Shown here piece by piece: positions 17,549-26,413 of a stretch of DNA of 35,912 bases (the first letter of the stretch is position 1; the number at the start of each line of letters is the position of its first letter). A model generated the notes under the pieces. That model worked only from the letters and a program-made list of their open reading frames with translations. It had not been told where the DNA came from and did no database searches. The DNA is taken from NCBI GenBank assembly GCA_947176715.1, contig CAMWRR010000002.1, forward strand, positions 1 to 35,912. The letters are read 5' to 3'. This DNA comes from an uncultured Rikenellaceae bacterium (lineage in GTDB: Bacteria; Bacteroidota; Bacteroidia; Bacteroidales; Rikenellaceae). The position numbers were made by a program, and so were the translations under genes.

Positions 17549-17630
17549 TGCGGATGAAGGGACTCGAACCCCCACGGCTTGCGCCACCAGATCCTAAGTC
17601 TGGCGTGGCTACCAATTACACCACATCCGC
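17549..17630 (-). tRNA. tRNA-Leu (anticodon UAG), CCA not encoded
   Basis: Reverse complement GCGGATGTGGTGTAATTGGTAGCCACGCCAGACTTAGGATCTGGTGGCGCAAGCCGTGGGGGTTCGAGTCCCTTCATCCGCA; anticodon stem CCAGA/TCTGG, loop CTTAGGA, long variable arm. Confidence 0.95.
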
Positions 17631-17696
17631 AACGGTCATGCGTAAACTCATCCTGACAATCGAAAAGATTCGTCAGACAGCTACGTTTATCCATTG

Positions 17697-17728
17697 CAAA
17701 GATAGACTATTTTTCGTTCCCGTGCAAA
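17697..17728 (-). promoter_or_regulatory. Promoter TTTG-N20-TATCTTTG for tRNA-Leu(UAG)
   Basis: Plus-strand caaagata 17697-17704 and caaa 17725-17728. Confidence 0.65.
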
Positions 17729-17753
17729 TCGGGGAGTTAATCCCGTCGGCAAC

Positions 17754-18596
17754 CTACCTGTCGGCCCGCCGTAACCGCCGTCTTGTCGCCGCCGCCTTGA
17801 AAAGTCGCGCCATAACGTAGAGTGCCACGAGCACTATTACCGACGATGCCCCCGGCGGAAGCTGGGTGCGGTAGCTGACGAAAAGACCCGTTACGAGACC
17901 CGTTACGGCCACCGCCACGGCACCTGCGGTTATGTGACCGAAGCGTCGTGCCACCGAGGCCGACACGAGCGGCGGAATGGTGAAGAGCGACACTAAAAGC
18001 ATCACCCCCACAAGGCGTATGGTGATGACCACGGAGGCGGCCACCACGGCCAACATCACGGCATCGACCACCGCCACCCTTATCTTCTGAGTCTTGGCGA
18101 ATCCGGCGTCGAATGCCACGAAGATTATATTTCGGCCCCACAACCCGAACAGAAGCACCAAAACCGCGGCCAACGCGGCGCTCCACCACAACAGGGGTGT
18201 GGTGATGGTGAGTATCGACCCGAACAGGAAGCTCATGAGGTTGGGGGTGTATCCGGGGGTCAGGAATATGAATACTATGCCGACAGCCATACCCAAGGCC
18301 CACAGCACCCCTATGGCGGAGTCTTCGCGTACCTTTCCGGCGGCAATGAAACGCTCCAGCCCCAACGCCGACGCCACGGAGAATAGCAACGCCCCCAAAA
18401 GCGGGTCGAAACCGAAATAGCAGGCCATACCTATGCCGCCGAAAGAGGCGTGGGTGATGCCTCCGCTGAGGAACACCAACCGCCGGGCCACTATGTAGCT
18501 GCCCGTTATGCCGCACACTATGCCGCATAACAGAGATGCCGTCAGCGCGTTCTGCAGAAAGGCGAAACGCGATATGTCGGATATGAAATCAATCAC
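17754..18596 (-). CDS. ABC-3 family metal (Zn/Mn-type) ABC transporter permease
   Basis: FLQNALTASLLCGIVCGITGSYIVARRLVFLSGGITHASFGGIGMACYFG...; GTG start proposed at 18596 (VIDFISDISRF). Confidence 0.88.
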   Translation of the reverse strand: MIDFISDISRFAFLQNALTASLLCGIVCGITGSYIVARRLVFLSGGITHASFGGIGMACYFGFDPLLGALLFSVASALGLERFIAAGKVREDSAIGVLWALGMAVGIVFIFLTPGYTPNLMSFLFGSILTITTPLLWWSAALAAVLVLLFGLWGRNIIFVAFDAGFAKTQKIRVAVVDAVMLAVVAASVVITIRLVGVMLLVSLFTIPPLVSASVARRFGHITAGAVAVAVTGLVTGLFVSYRTQLPPGASSVIVLVALYVMARLFKAAATRRRLRRADR

Positions 18597-18623
18597 TTCA
18601 AGCCGGGTTGGATAAGTATAAAT

Positions 18624-18661
18624 GGCCGCCCCGGAAGAGCGCATATCTCTCCGGGGCGGCC
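18624..18661. other. Strong GC-rich hairpin (12-bp perfect stem)
   Basis: ggccgccccgga (18624-18635) / tccggggcggcc (18650-18661), without a U-tract. Confidence 0.8.
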
Positions 18662-18672
18662 GCAATGCCGCA

Positions 18673-18858
18673 TTATGCCGACATGTCGTCGGAAAGCGTA
18701 AACCCGTCGTCGGAGAACAGATCGTGCAACAGATCGTCTATCATGGCGAGTTGATGATCGCCCTGACATACCGCCCTGAGCATCAGTTCGTCGTCGCCGG
18801 CATACACCGTTACGGGTTCGTCATGTTTTTTACCGGAGGAGAGTTCGACCATAGGCAA
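18673..18858 (-). CDS. Small acidic hypothetical protein (61 aa)
   Basis: MPMVELSSGKKHDEPVTVYAGDDELMLRAVCQGDHQLAMIDDLLHDLFSDDGFTLSDDMSA; fits the gap between two same-strand genes. Confidence 0.4.
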   Translation of the reverse strand: MPMVELSSGKKHDEPVTVYAGDDELMLRAVCQGDHQLAMIDDLLHDLFSDDGFTLSDDMSA

Positions 18859-18920
18859 ATGATTTTATTCCGGCCGGTTTCGACCGGGTGTTTGCAGATA
18901 GAACGCTTATTGCGGATGTT

Positions 18921-20243
18921 TTATTGTATCTTCCTCAACTCTTTGGCCAATTCCCATATCCGTTTGCGGTAGCTTCCGCCTATGGTCTTGTCTATGCGCG
19001 AGGGATATACGCCGTTTGTGAGCAACACCGCGTAGAGGTCTAACGACGGATCGCACCAGAAATAGGTGCCTGTGAAGCCCGTGTGGCCGTATGACGAGGC
19101 GCTGTAAGGCTCCGTCTTAAGCCTGTCGAAGCCGAGACCGCGGTTGACACGGCTCGACGGCGACATCTGTTCGGAGGTGAACAGGCGCAACACCTCGGGC
19201 TTTATTATCTGCATGCCGTTCCATCTGCCGCCGGCAAGAAACATCTGGCACAGCGAGGCTACGTCGAGTCCGTCGGCGAAAAGGCCTGCATTGCCGCACA
19301 CCCCGCCGAGCGATGCGCTCATCTCGTCGTGTACGTATCCGCGCACCGTGTCGTGGCGCATGAGCAGGTCGTATTCGGTGGGGGCTATTCTGCTTATGTC
19401 GCTCCACTCCAACGGCTTGTAGCCTATGTTGTTCAGCCCCATGCGCCGGTATATGGAGCCTGCGAATCGGTCGAGACTCTCACCGCTGAGCTCCTCTACG
19501 GCCTGTTGCAACAGGTAGAAGTTGAGACAGCTGTAACGGTAACGGCCGCGTCGTTCGGGTTGATAGGAGGCCACCACCGCCGAGTCTATGGCCGAGAGCA
19601 GAGTGGGACGCACCCATAACCCGGGCGATACGCCGAAGATGGTTGTGCTGTCGGGCGTGAGGCTGACGTAACGATCGTCGTAGACGAACGTGTCGACCAC
19701 GTATGTGGAGGCGTCAACCGCCACCGTGTGCAACGAGTCGCGTTTGGTACTCAGTAGCCTGACCGAGTCGGCCACAGGCCTGCACGTCAGCTCGCACACG
19801 TATATCACCGGCTTCATTCCCGAGGTGTGACGCAGAAGGTCGCGCACCGTTATGTCGGCCACTGGGGTATCGCCGTAGCGCGGGACAACGGCACCCAGCC
19901 TGTCGGAGAGCTTTATGCGCCCCTCGCCGTAGAGGGTCATAACGGCCAGAGTGGTGGACATCACTTTGGTGACGGAGGCCAGGTCGTAGAGGTCCGTCTC
20001 GGTGACCCTGTGCCCGCCGCTGTAATCGAACGAGCCTACGGCCGTGGAGTATATGACACCGTTTTTACCGCCTATCACCAACTGCCCGCCGGGGAAATAT
20101 CGCCCGGCCACGCCTTGCATGAGGTAGTTCTCTATCTTGCGTTCGGTGGCTTTGCGCAGTGCCGCCGGATCGGCAGGGTCGGCGGCCCGAACGGAGCATA
20201 CCGCAAGAAGAGACAGAATAAGAATGGATACGTAGGACTTCAT
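18921..20243 (-). CDS. Secreted class C beta-lactamase-fold serine hydrolase
   Basis: MKSYVSILILSLLAVCSVRA signal; YDLASVTKVMSTTLAVMTL (SxxK) and YSCLNFYLL; GFDRLKTEPYSASSYGHTGFTGTYFWCDP. -7 box on minus strand at 20267-20274 (caaagata). Confidence 0.9.
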   Translation of the reverse strand: MKSYVSILILSLLAVCSVRAADPADPAALRKATERKIENYLMQGVAGRYFPGGQLVIGGKNGVIYSTAVGSFDYSGGHRVTETDLYDLASVTKVMSTTLAVMTLYGEGRIKLSDRLGAVVPRYGDTPVADITVRDLLRHTSGMKPVIYVCELTCRPVADSVRLLSTKRDSLHTVAVDASTYVVDTFVYDDRYVSLTPDSTTIFGVSPGLWVRPTLLSAIDSAVVASYQPERRGRYRYSCLNFYLLQQAVEELSGESLDRFAGSIYRRMGLNNIGYKPLEWSDISRIAPTEYDLLMRHDTVRGYVHDEMSASLGGVCGNAGLFADGLDVASLCQMFLAGGRWNGMQIIKPEVLRLFTSEQMSPSSRVNRGLGFDRLKTEPYSASSYGHTGFTGTYFWCDPSLDLYAVLLTNGVYPSRIDKTIGGSYRKRIWELAKELRKIQ

Positions 20244-20290
20244 GTCAAACAAAAACGTTTGGAGTGCAAAGATACCCAATTATACGTGAC

Positions 20291-20356
20291 TTTGCATACG
20301 GAGAGGACATTTTTAATATATGTAAAAATTGAATTTGCATACCATAATTTGCATAC
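20291..20356. repeat. Three direct copies of TTTGCATAC in the divergent intergenic region
   Basis: 20291-20299, 20334-20342, 20348-20356; the last two share AATTTGCATAC. Third copy overlaps a -33 TTTG with TATCTTTA at 20372-20379. Confidence 0.7.
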
Positions 20357-20473
20357 TCGGGATAAAATACCTATCTTTAGAAATCGTTTCGGGGGCCGTA
20401 GCTGCTAAGACGAGAGCGGCGCCGGACATATTACGGCATGTGCTCCGGACGATCTCCAAACAATGATTGCGAC

Positions 20474-21481
20474 ATGAGTTTCAGAATAGACGAATCCGCA
20501 CGCGTGGCGGTGATAGGTTACGGCAGCTGGGCCACTGCGCTCGTTAAGATGTTGCTCGAGAACGAGCCTGTCGTGGGCTGGCACATACGCAACGCCGAGG
20601 TAGCCGACCACATACGCGAGCACGGCAACAACCCCAAATACCTAAGCGGCGTGCATTTCGACACCGGCAAATTACGGATATCGGGAGACATCGACGAGAC
20701 GGTCTCATGGGCCGACATAGTGGTGCTGGCCACTCCGTCGGCGTTTCTCGGCAAGACACTGGAGCCGCTTACGGTATCGCTGGAGGACAAATTCGTGCTC
20801 TCGGCCATCAAGGGCATAATACCGGAGAGCTACGTCACCGTAGCCGAGTATGTCAACGAACATTACGGCCTCCCGTTCGACCGCATAGGCATCATAACAG
20901 GCCCCTGTCATGCCGAGGAGGTGGCGCTGGAGCGTCTCTCCTATCTCAATCTGGTCTGCAAGAGCGAGGACAACGCCCGCATGCTGGCCGCCAAGTTCTC
21001 GACACCTTATATAAACACCAACACGGCCACCGACATATACGGCACCGAGTATGCCGCCGTACTCAAGAACATATACGCCATAGCCGTGGGGATATGCCAC
21101 GGACTGGGTTACGGCGACAACTTCCAGAGCGTGCTCATAGCCAACGCGGCCCGGGAGATGAACCACTTCCTCGAGAGCACCTATCCGTCGGAACGCGACA
21201 CCGACACCTCCGCCTATCTGGGCGACCTGCTGGTGACATCCTATTCGCAGTTCAGCCGCAACCGCAGCTTCGGCATGATGATAGGCAAGGGCTACTCGGT
21301 ACGCAGCGCGCAGATAGAGATGAACATGGTTGCGGAGGGCTATTACGCCTCCTATTGCATAGACCAGATCAACCGTTAGCGCAAGGTGGTGATGCCGATA
21401 GCCGACACCGTTTACAGAATACTATACATGAAGAAGCCCGCCGCCGCCGAGATAAGGACCCTTACGGGCAAGTTGAGGTAA
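20474..21481 (+). pseudogene. gpsA: Glycerol-3-phosphate dehydrogenase GpsA, interrupted by an in-frame TAG (21377-21379)
   Basis: MSFRIDESARVAVIGYGSWATALVKML...ITGPCHAEEVALERLSYL...AAVLKNIYAIAVGICHGLGYGDNFQ...; after TAG the same frame continues RKVVMPIADTVYRILYMKKPAAAEIRTLTGKLR*. May still be functional. Confidence 0.8.
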
Positions 21482-21527
21482 GGCCCGGTATTTGCTGTCG
21501 TCGATTCGGAAAACAAATAATAGCATA

Positions 21528-22892
21528 ATGATGACAAAGGTAAGAATATCGTTGGACAGAATAACGCAATTCGTGTCCAAGAAAGACATAGCGACCCTTG
21601 TGCCCCTTATGGAGAGATGCAACCGCACCGTTCATAAAGGCGACGGCAGAGGCAGCGATTTTCTCGGCTGGGTCAACCTCCCCTCGTCCATAGGCAAGAA
21701 ACAGATTGCCGACATAACGGAGTGCGCCGACGCGTTGCGTGCCATCTCGGAGGTGGTGATAGTGATAGGCATAGGCGGCTCCTATCTCGGCGCCAAGGCC
21801 GTAATGGAGGCTCTAACCCCCTCATTCGCGGCGTTCGACAGCCGCAAGGGGCAGCCGTTGGTGCTCTTCGCAGGCCATAACATCAGCGAGGATTACATGG
21901 CCGAGCTGCTCGCCTTCATAAAGGAACGCTCCTTCTCGCTGATAGTCATATCCAAGTCGGGGACCACTACCGAGCCGGCCATAGCGTTCCGTCTGCTCAG
22001 GGAGGAGCTCGAGAAGAGATACGGGCGTCGCGAGGCGGCATCGCGCATAGTGGCGGTGACCGACAGCTCGCGCGGGGCGTTGCGCACGTTATGCGACAAG
22101 GAGGGCTACAAAAGCTACGTCATACCCGACAACGTAGGGGGGCGTTTCTCCGTACTCACCCCGGTAGGGCTTCTGCCCCTCGCCGTGGCAGGCATCGACA
22201 TAGCCCGTCTGGTCAAAGGGGCCGCGGCAATGGAGAAAGCGACCGCCGAGGAGGTATCTTTCGAGGAGAATCCGGCAATGCAATATGCGGCGGCACGTTA
22301 CGCCCTCTACACCAAGCTGGGCAAGAAGGTGGAGCTGTTGGTATCGTTCGAGCCCAAGCTGCAATACTTTGCCGAGTGGTGGAAGCAGCTATACGGCGAG
22401 AGCGAGGGCAAGGAGGGCAAGGGCATCATGCCCCACAGCGCGGTATTCACCACCGACCTGCACTCAATGGGCCAGTACATACAACAGGGCGAGCGTATCA
22501 TGTTCGAGACGGTGATAAGCGTAGGCAAGCCGTCGGGACGCGTCGTCATAAAGAGCGACAAGGCCAACCTCGACGGTCTCAACTTCCTGGCAGGCAAACG
22601 GCTATGCGAGGTCAACCGCATGGCTGAGCTGGGCACCATGCTCGCACACGTAGACGGCGGCGTACCCAACATCGCCATAGAGATAGACACCATAAACGCC
22701 GAGACCGTAGGTATGTTGCTATACATGTTCGAGAAAGCCGTAGCCATCAGCGGGTATGCCATCGACATAAACCCGTTCGACCAGCCGGGCGTGGAAGAAT
22801 ACAAACGAAACATGTTCGCCCTCCTCAACAAACCCGGCTACGAAGAAGAAGGCGAAAAACTCAAAAAAAGAATCTCCGCAGGGGGGGCATAG
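21528..22892 (+). CDS. pgi: Glucose-6-phosphate isomerase
   Basis: VIVIGIGGSYLGAKAVMEAL; ISKSGTTTEPAIAFRLL; GGRFSVLTPVGLLPLAVAGID; NPFDQPGVEEYKRNMFALL. Confidence 0.97.
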   Translation: MMTKVRISLDRITQFVSKKDIATLVPLMERCNRTVHKGDGRGSDFLGWVNLPSSIGKKQIADITECADALRAISEVVIVIGIGGSYLGAKAVMEALTPSFAAFDSRKGQPLVLFAGHNISEDYMAELLAFIKERSFSLIVISKSGTTTEPAIAFRLLREELEKRYGRREAASRIVAVTDSSRGALRTLCDKEGYKSYVIPDNVGGRFSVLTPVGLLPLAVAGIDIARLVKGAAAMEKATAEEVSFEENPAMQYAAARYALYTKLGKKVELLVSFEPKLQYFAEWWKQLYGESEGKEGKGIMPHSAVFTTDLHSMGQYIQQGERIMFETVISVGKPSGRVVIKSDKANLDGLNFLAGKRLCEVNRMAELGTMLAHVDGGVPNIAIEIDTINAETVGMLLYMFEKAVAISGYAIDINPFDQPGVEEYKRNMFALLNKPGYEEEGEKLKKRISAGGA

Positions 22893-22902
22893 CCCCCTTT
22901 TT
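22881..22902 (+). terminator. Intrinsic terminator overlapping the pgi stop codon
   Basis: ggggggcatagccccctttttg. Confidence 0.7.
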
Positions 22903-23087
22903 GAATCAACTTTATATGCCGGTGAATCCATTGCATGTTAGTGAAAACGGCATGTCCGGTGTGTCGATTGAACAGTGGAGGGTGACTGCGTAAGGGCATG
23001 AGACAAATGCCTTTTGAATAATAACGGCATATTCGACATCAAATCGATTGTGTGAGACATAGAGGCTGACAAGAATAGAAAATATTC

Positions 23088-23095
23088 TACATTTG
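23088..23095 (+). promoter_or_regulatory. -7 box TACATTTG upstream of the uptake operon
   Basis: TAnnTTTG 19 nt upstream of ATG 23114. Confidence 0.55.
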
Positions 23096-23113
23096 CATCG
23101 GAAATACTTTACG

Positions 23114-24244
23114 ATGAAAAAGATTCTCTTCCCGTTAATATCGTTGCTTGTCGGTTGCGGCTCACCGACGACGGAACATCGCGGCGCACAAACCACCGAG
23201 ATAACTCACGCGAGAGGTTTCACATTAGAGACATTCGACGGCTACACCGTAGCGCGCGTACGCGACCCGTGGGACACCACGCGCACCCTCCACACCTACG
23301 TACTGGTGCCCAAGAAAGCGCCGTTACCGGAGTCGTTGCCCGACGGCGACCTGATACGCACCCCTGTCGAAAAGGCGGCCGTGGCGAGCGGCGTACACTG
23401 CACTCTGCTCGAGGCCGTCGGTTGCGGCGATGCGGTGCGTGCGGTCTGCCAGCCCGAGTATATCTCGCACCGGTTCGTAAAGGAGGGCATCGAAGCCGGC
23501 ACCGTCGCCGACATAGGGGCACCCTCGCAGATAGACGTAGAGCGGCTCATCGGCTCCGGTGCCGAGCTAATAGTGATGTCGCCTTTCGAGGGTGTAAGCT
23601 ACGGCGCGGTAGAGAAGAGCGGCATACCTATAGTGGAGTGCGCCTCGTATATGGAGACCGAGCCGTTGGGACAGACCGAATGGCTCAAGTTCCACGCCGC
23701 ATTCTACGGACGTCTGCCCGAAGCCGACTCCCTGTTCCGGTGCATAGAGGCGCGCTATAACGCCGTACGCGACACGGCCTCCGCGGCGTCTTCGCATCCC
23801 GTGTTGCTCGCCGAGAGACGCGTAGGGCAGGTATGGTATGTCCCCGGCGGAGGCAGCTATGCGGCCAACCTTTACCGCGACGCCGGCACCGTATGGCCGT
23901 GGAGCGACAACGACTCCGCCGGCTCCCTCTCCCTCGGATTCGAGCAGGTGGTAGACCGGGCCGCCGATGCCGACGTATGGCTGATAAGATACCACGACCC
24001 GTCGTCGACCCTCACCTACGATGACCTCAGAGACGAATATCCCCTGTACGAGTTGTTCAAACCTTTCGGCAAGAGGAAGATATTCACATGCAACACGGCC
24101 GTCACCCCATACTACGAGACAGCCATCGTCAACCCCGACAAGGTGTTGTCCGACATAGTCAGGATAGCCCACCCCGAGCTGTTGACCGACACCCGGCTAT
24201 ACTATTACTCCCCCATGCCTGAAGACAACGCCTCGAGACACTGA
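23114..24244 (+). CDS. Substrate-binding lipoprotein of an iron/heme/cobalamin-type ABC importer (BtuF/FepB fold)
   Basis: MKKILFPLISLLVGCGS lipobox; IGAPSQIDVERLIGSGAELIVMSPFEG...; followed by FecCD permease and ATPase. Confidence 0.87.
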   Translation: MKKILFPLISLLVGCGSPTTEHRGAQTTEITHARGFTLETFDGYTVARVRDPWDTTRTLHTYVLVPKKAPLPESLPDGDLIRTPVEKAAVASGVHCTLLEAVGCGDAVRAVCQPEYISHRFVKEGIEAGTVADIGAPSQIDVERLIGSGAELIVMSPFEGVSYGAVEKSGIPIVECASYMETEPLGQTEWLKFHAAFYGRLPEADSLFRCIEARYNAVRDTASAASSHPVLLAERRVGQVWYVPGGGSYAANLYRDAGTVWPWSDNDSAGSLSLGFEQVVDRAADADVWLIRYHDPSSTLTYDDLRDEYPLYELFKPFGKRKIFTCNTAVTPYYETAIVNPDKVLSDIVRIAHPELLTDTRLYYYSPMPEDNASRH

Positions 24245-24257
24245 CATCCTAAACCGC

Positions 24258-25286
24258 ATGAGACACTATCGCCTCTTCATCCCGCTTCTGTACATCGCTC
24301 TGGCATGCGTCATAATAGCCCTCGCTACAATATGTATGACCACGGGCGCCATAGACATACCCCCCTCGCAGGTGTGGGCCGCGCTCACCGGTGGCCATGT
24401 CGACAACCGCGTGTGGAGCGTCATTGTGACCCAGTCGCGTCTGCCCCAGACCGTAACGGCGCTCATGGCCGGAGCCGCGCTGGCGTGCGGAGGATTGCTC
24501 TTGCAGACACTCTTTGCCAATCCGCTCGCCGACCCCTCCATATTGGGTGTCAGCTCCGGTGCCGGATTGGGTGTGGCGGCGGTGATGCTCGCATCGGGCG
24601 GGGCCGTAGGGTCGCTCGCGGGGACTCTCTCTACGGTGGCGGGGGCAATGGTCGGGGCGATGGCCGTGCTGGCGTTGATAATAGCCCTGTCGACGGTGGT
24701 GCGTAGCAACGTAATGCTGTTGGTGGTGGGGCTGATGATAGGATATATGGCCTCCTCGGCGGTGTCGCTATTCAGCTTCATGGGGGCCGCCGAGAGCGTC
24801 AAGTCGTTTTCGGTGTGGGGCATGGGCGACTTCGGCGGCGTATCGCTCGCCCGTCTGCCCTACTTCGTGGCCATAACCGCGGCGGGCCTGCTATGGGCGC
24901 TACTCATGATGAAACCCATGAACGCCATGCTCTTGGGCGAGAGCTATTGCCGCAATCTCGGGGTGAATCTGAAGAAGCTGAGAGTGTCGGTGTTGTTATC
25001 CACAGGGTTGCTCACGGCTGTGGTGACGGCATTCTGCGGCCCCGTCTCGTTCATTGGGCTGGCCGTGCCTCACATGGCCCGTCTGCTTACGGGCACCTCC
25101 GACCACAGGGTGCTGATGCCGGTGGTGATGTTGCTCGGGGCGGCGGTGGCGCTTGCATGCAATCTGCTCACCACGGTGTTCGGAGAGGGTAATCTTTTGC
25201 CCCTCAATGTGGTGACACCGTTGCTTGGGGCCCCCGTCATAATATACGTCATAGTCAACAAACGCAAGATAGCCTATTTCAACTGA
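24258..25286 (+). CDS. FecCD-family ABC transporter permease
   Basis: RLPQTVTALMAGAALACGGLLLQTLFANPLADPSILGVSSGAGLG; FCGPVSFIGLAVPHMARLLTGTSDHRVLMP. Confidence 0.95.
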   Translation: MRHYRLFIPLLYIALACVIIALATICMTTGAIDIPPSQVWAALTGGHVDNRVWSVIVTQSRLPQTVTALMAGAALACGGLLLQTLFANPLADPSILGVSSGAGLGVAAVMLASGGAVGSLAGTLSTVAGAMVGAMAVLALIIALSTVVRSNVMLLVVGLMIGYMASSAVSLFSFMGAAESVKSFSVWGMGDFGGVSLARLPYFVAITAAGLLWALLMMKPMNAMLLGESYCRNLGVNLKKLRVSVLLSTGLLTAVVTAFCGPVSFIGLAVPHMARLLTGTSDHRVLMPVVMLLGAAVALACNLLTTVFGEGNLLPLNVVTPLLGAPVIIYVIVNKRKIAYFN

Positions 25287-26077
25287 TGGACAAGAGCGAG
25301 AAAATACGCCCCTGTGCGGTGGAGTGCCGCGACCTGTCGATAGGTCACCGCGACGGCAGACCGTTGTTCCGCCACCTCGACTTAGTGTTGCCTAAAGGCG
25401 AGGTGACCTCGCTTCTCGGGGTCAACGGCTCAGGTAAATCGACGCTCATAAAGACCATCTGCGGCTTCATACCGCCCGTCGGAGGCGAGATATCGATAGC
25501 GGGGCGACGCTCCTGCGAATATTCGCGCGAGGAGATGGCCCGCACCGTGGGCGTGGTGCTCACCGAGCGGGGGGCCGAGGGGGGGCTTACCGTCTACGAG
25601 ACCGTATCTTTGGGCCGTTACCCCTACACCGACTTCCTCGGACGCATGAAAGCCGAGGACATAGCCGCCGTAGAGCAGGCTCTGGAGGAGGTGGGCATAG
25701 CCAACAAACGCGACTGTCACCTCTCGCGCATGAGCGACGGCGAACGGCAGAAGGTAATGATAGCCAAAGCCATAGCTCAGAACTGCCCCATCGTGGTGCT
25801 CGACGAACCGACCGCCTTTCTCGACGTCGCGGCCCGCATAAGGACCATGGAGCTGTTACGCAAGATATCGCGCGAGGGCGACCGTGCCATACTCATCTCC
25901 ACGCACGACCTCGACCTGGCCCTGCGCATGAGCGACAATCTGTGGATAATGTCGCCGGATACGGGCGTGATACAAGGCCCCGTCGCCGAGGTGGTGGAGC
26001 GCGGCGGACTTCGCTACATTCTCGGAGACGACATGGAGACGGGCAGGTATGCAAGCCTCTACGACACGCGACGCTAA
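25286..26077 (+). CDS. ABC transporter ATP-binding protein (FepC/BtuD-like)
   Basis: LLGVNGSGKSTLIKTICGF (Walker A), LSRMSDGERQKVMIAKAIAQ (signature), IVVLDEPTAFLDV (Walker B); overlaps permease stop (TGATG). Confidence 0.95.
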   Translation: MDKSEKIRPCAVECRDLSIGHRDGRPLFRHLDLVLPKGEVTSLLGVNGSGKSTLIKTICGFIPPVGGEISIAGRRSCEYSREEMARTVGVVLTERGAEGGLTVYETVSLGRYPYTDFLGRMKAEDIAAVEQALEEVGIANKRDCHLSRMSDGERQKVMIAKAIAQNCPIVVLDEPTAFLDVAARIRTMELLRKISREGDRAILISTHDLDLALRMSDNLWIMSPDTGVIQGPVAEVVERGGLRYILGDDMETGRYASLYDTRR

Positions 26078-26287
26078 AAGGTCGCTTCGGATGCCGTACG
26101 GGCGACAAGGTTAGGACAGAGAGCCATCGAGACCCGCACTGCCGCATCAAATCACGTTTCCGTCGGGCGGCGACGAACAATTTTATCAAAAAGATGTCAA
26201 ACCGGAAAAATGATTTCCGAAAGTGAGCGAAAGCCCCTGTACGGCACAAAATTGTCGTGTCGGAGTATCAAATGACGCAAAAAGATT

Positions 26288-26295
26288 TACCTTTG
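26288..26295 (+). promoter_or_regulatory. -7 box TACCTTTG upstream of leuS
   Basis: TAnnTTTG match; implies a leader of about 110 nt. Confidence 0.5.
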
Positions 26296-26359
26296 CGTAT
26301 CGATTGTGCCCGACAGGTCGGAATGTATTGTATCGGCCCGTCGTGTCGTATATGTTTGT

Positions 26360-26398
26360 GTCGGTGTGTTCTTACGGCAGAGGGCGTAACGCACCGAC
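26360..26398 (+). promoter_or_regulatory. Stable hairpin in the leuS leader, ending 16 nt before the start codon
   Basis: gtcggtgtgtt ... aacgcaccgac, about 11 bp including wobble, with inner ttacg/cgtaa alternative. Confidence 0.5.
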
Positions 26399-26413
26399 GG
26401 AAAAATTCACGAT

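Noticed and set aside
17503-17597. C-terminal part of the 132-aa Bro-N ORF
   Set aside because: It is antisense read-through of a terminator and tRNA-Leu(UAG), not genuine protein.
20474-21481. Genome-wide amber recoding
   Set aside because: Several intact genes in the window terminate at TAG, so TAG is a working stop codon; the gpsA case is local.
22903-23090. Cobalamin riboswitch upstream of the BtuF-like gene
   Set aside because: Only partial motif resemblance (GGTGAATCC); no B12 box or GCCACTG-type core seen, so not called as a feature.
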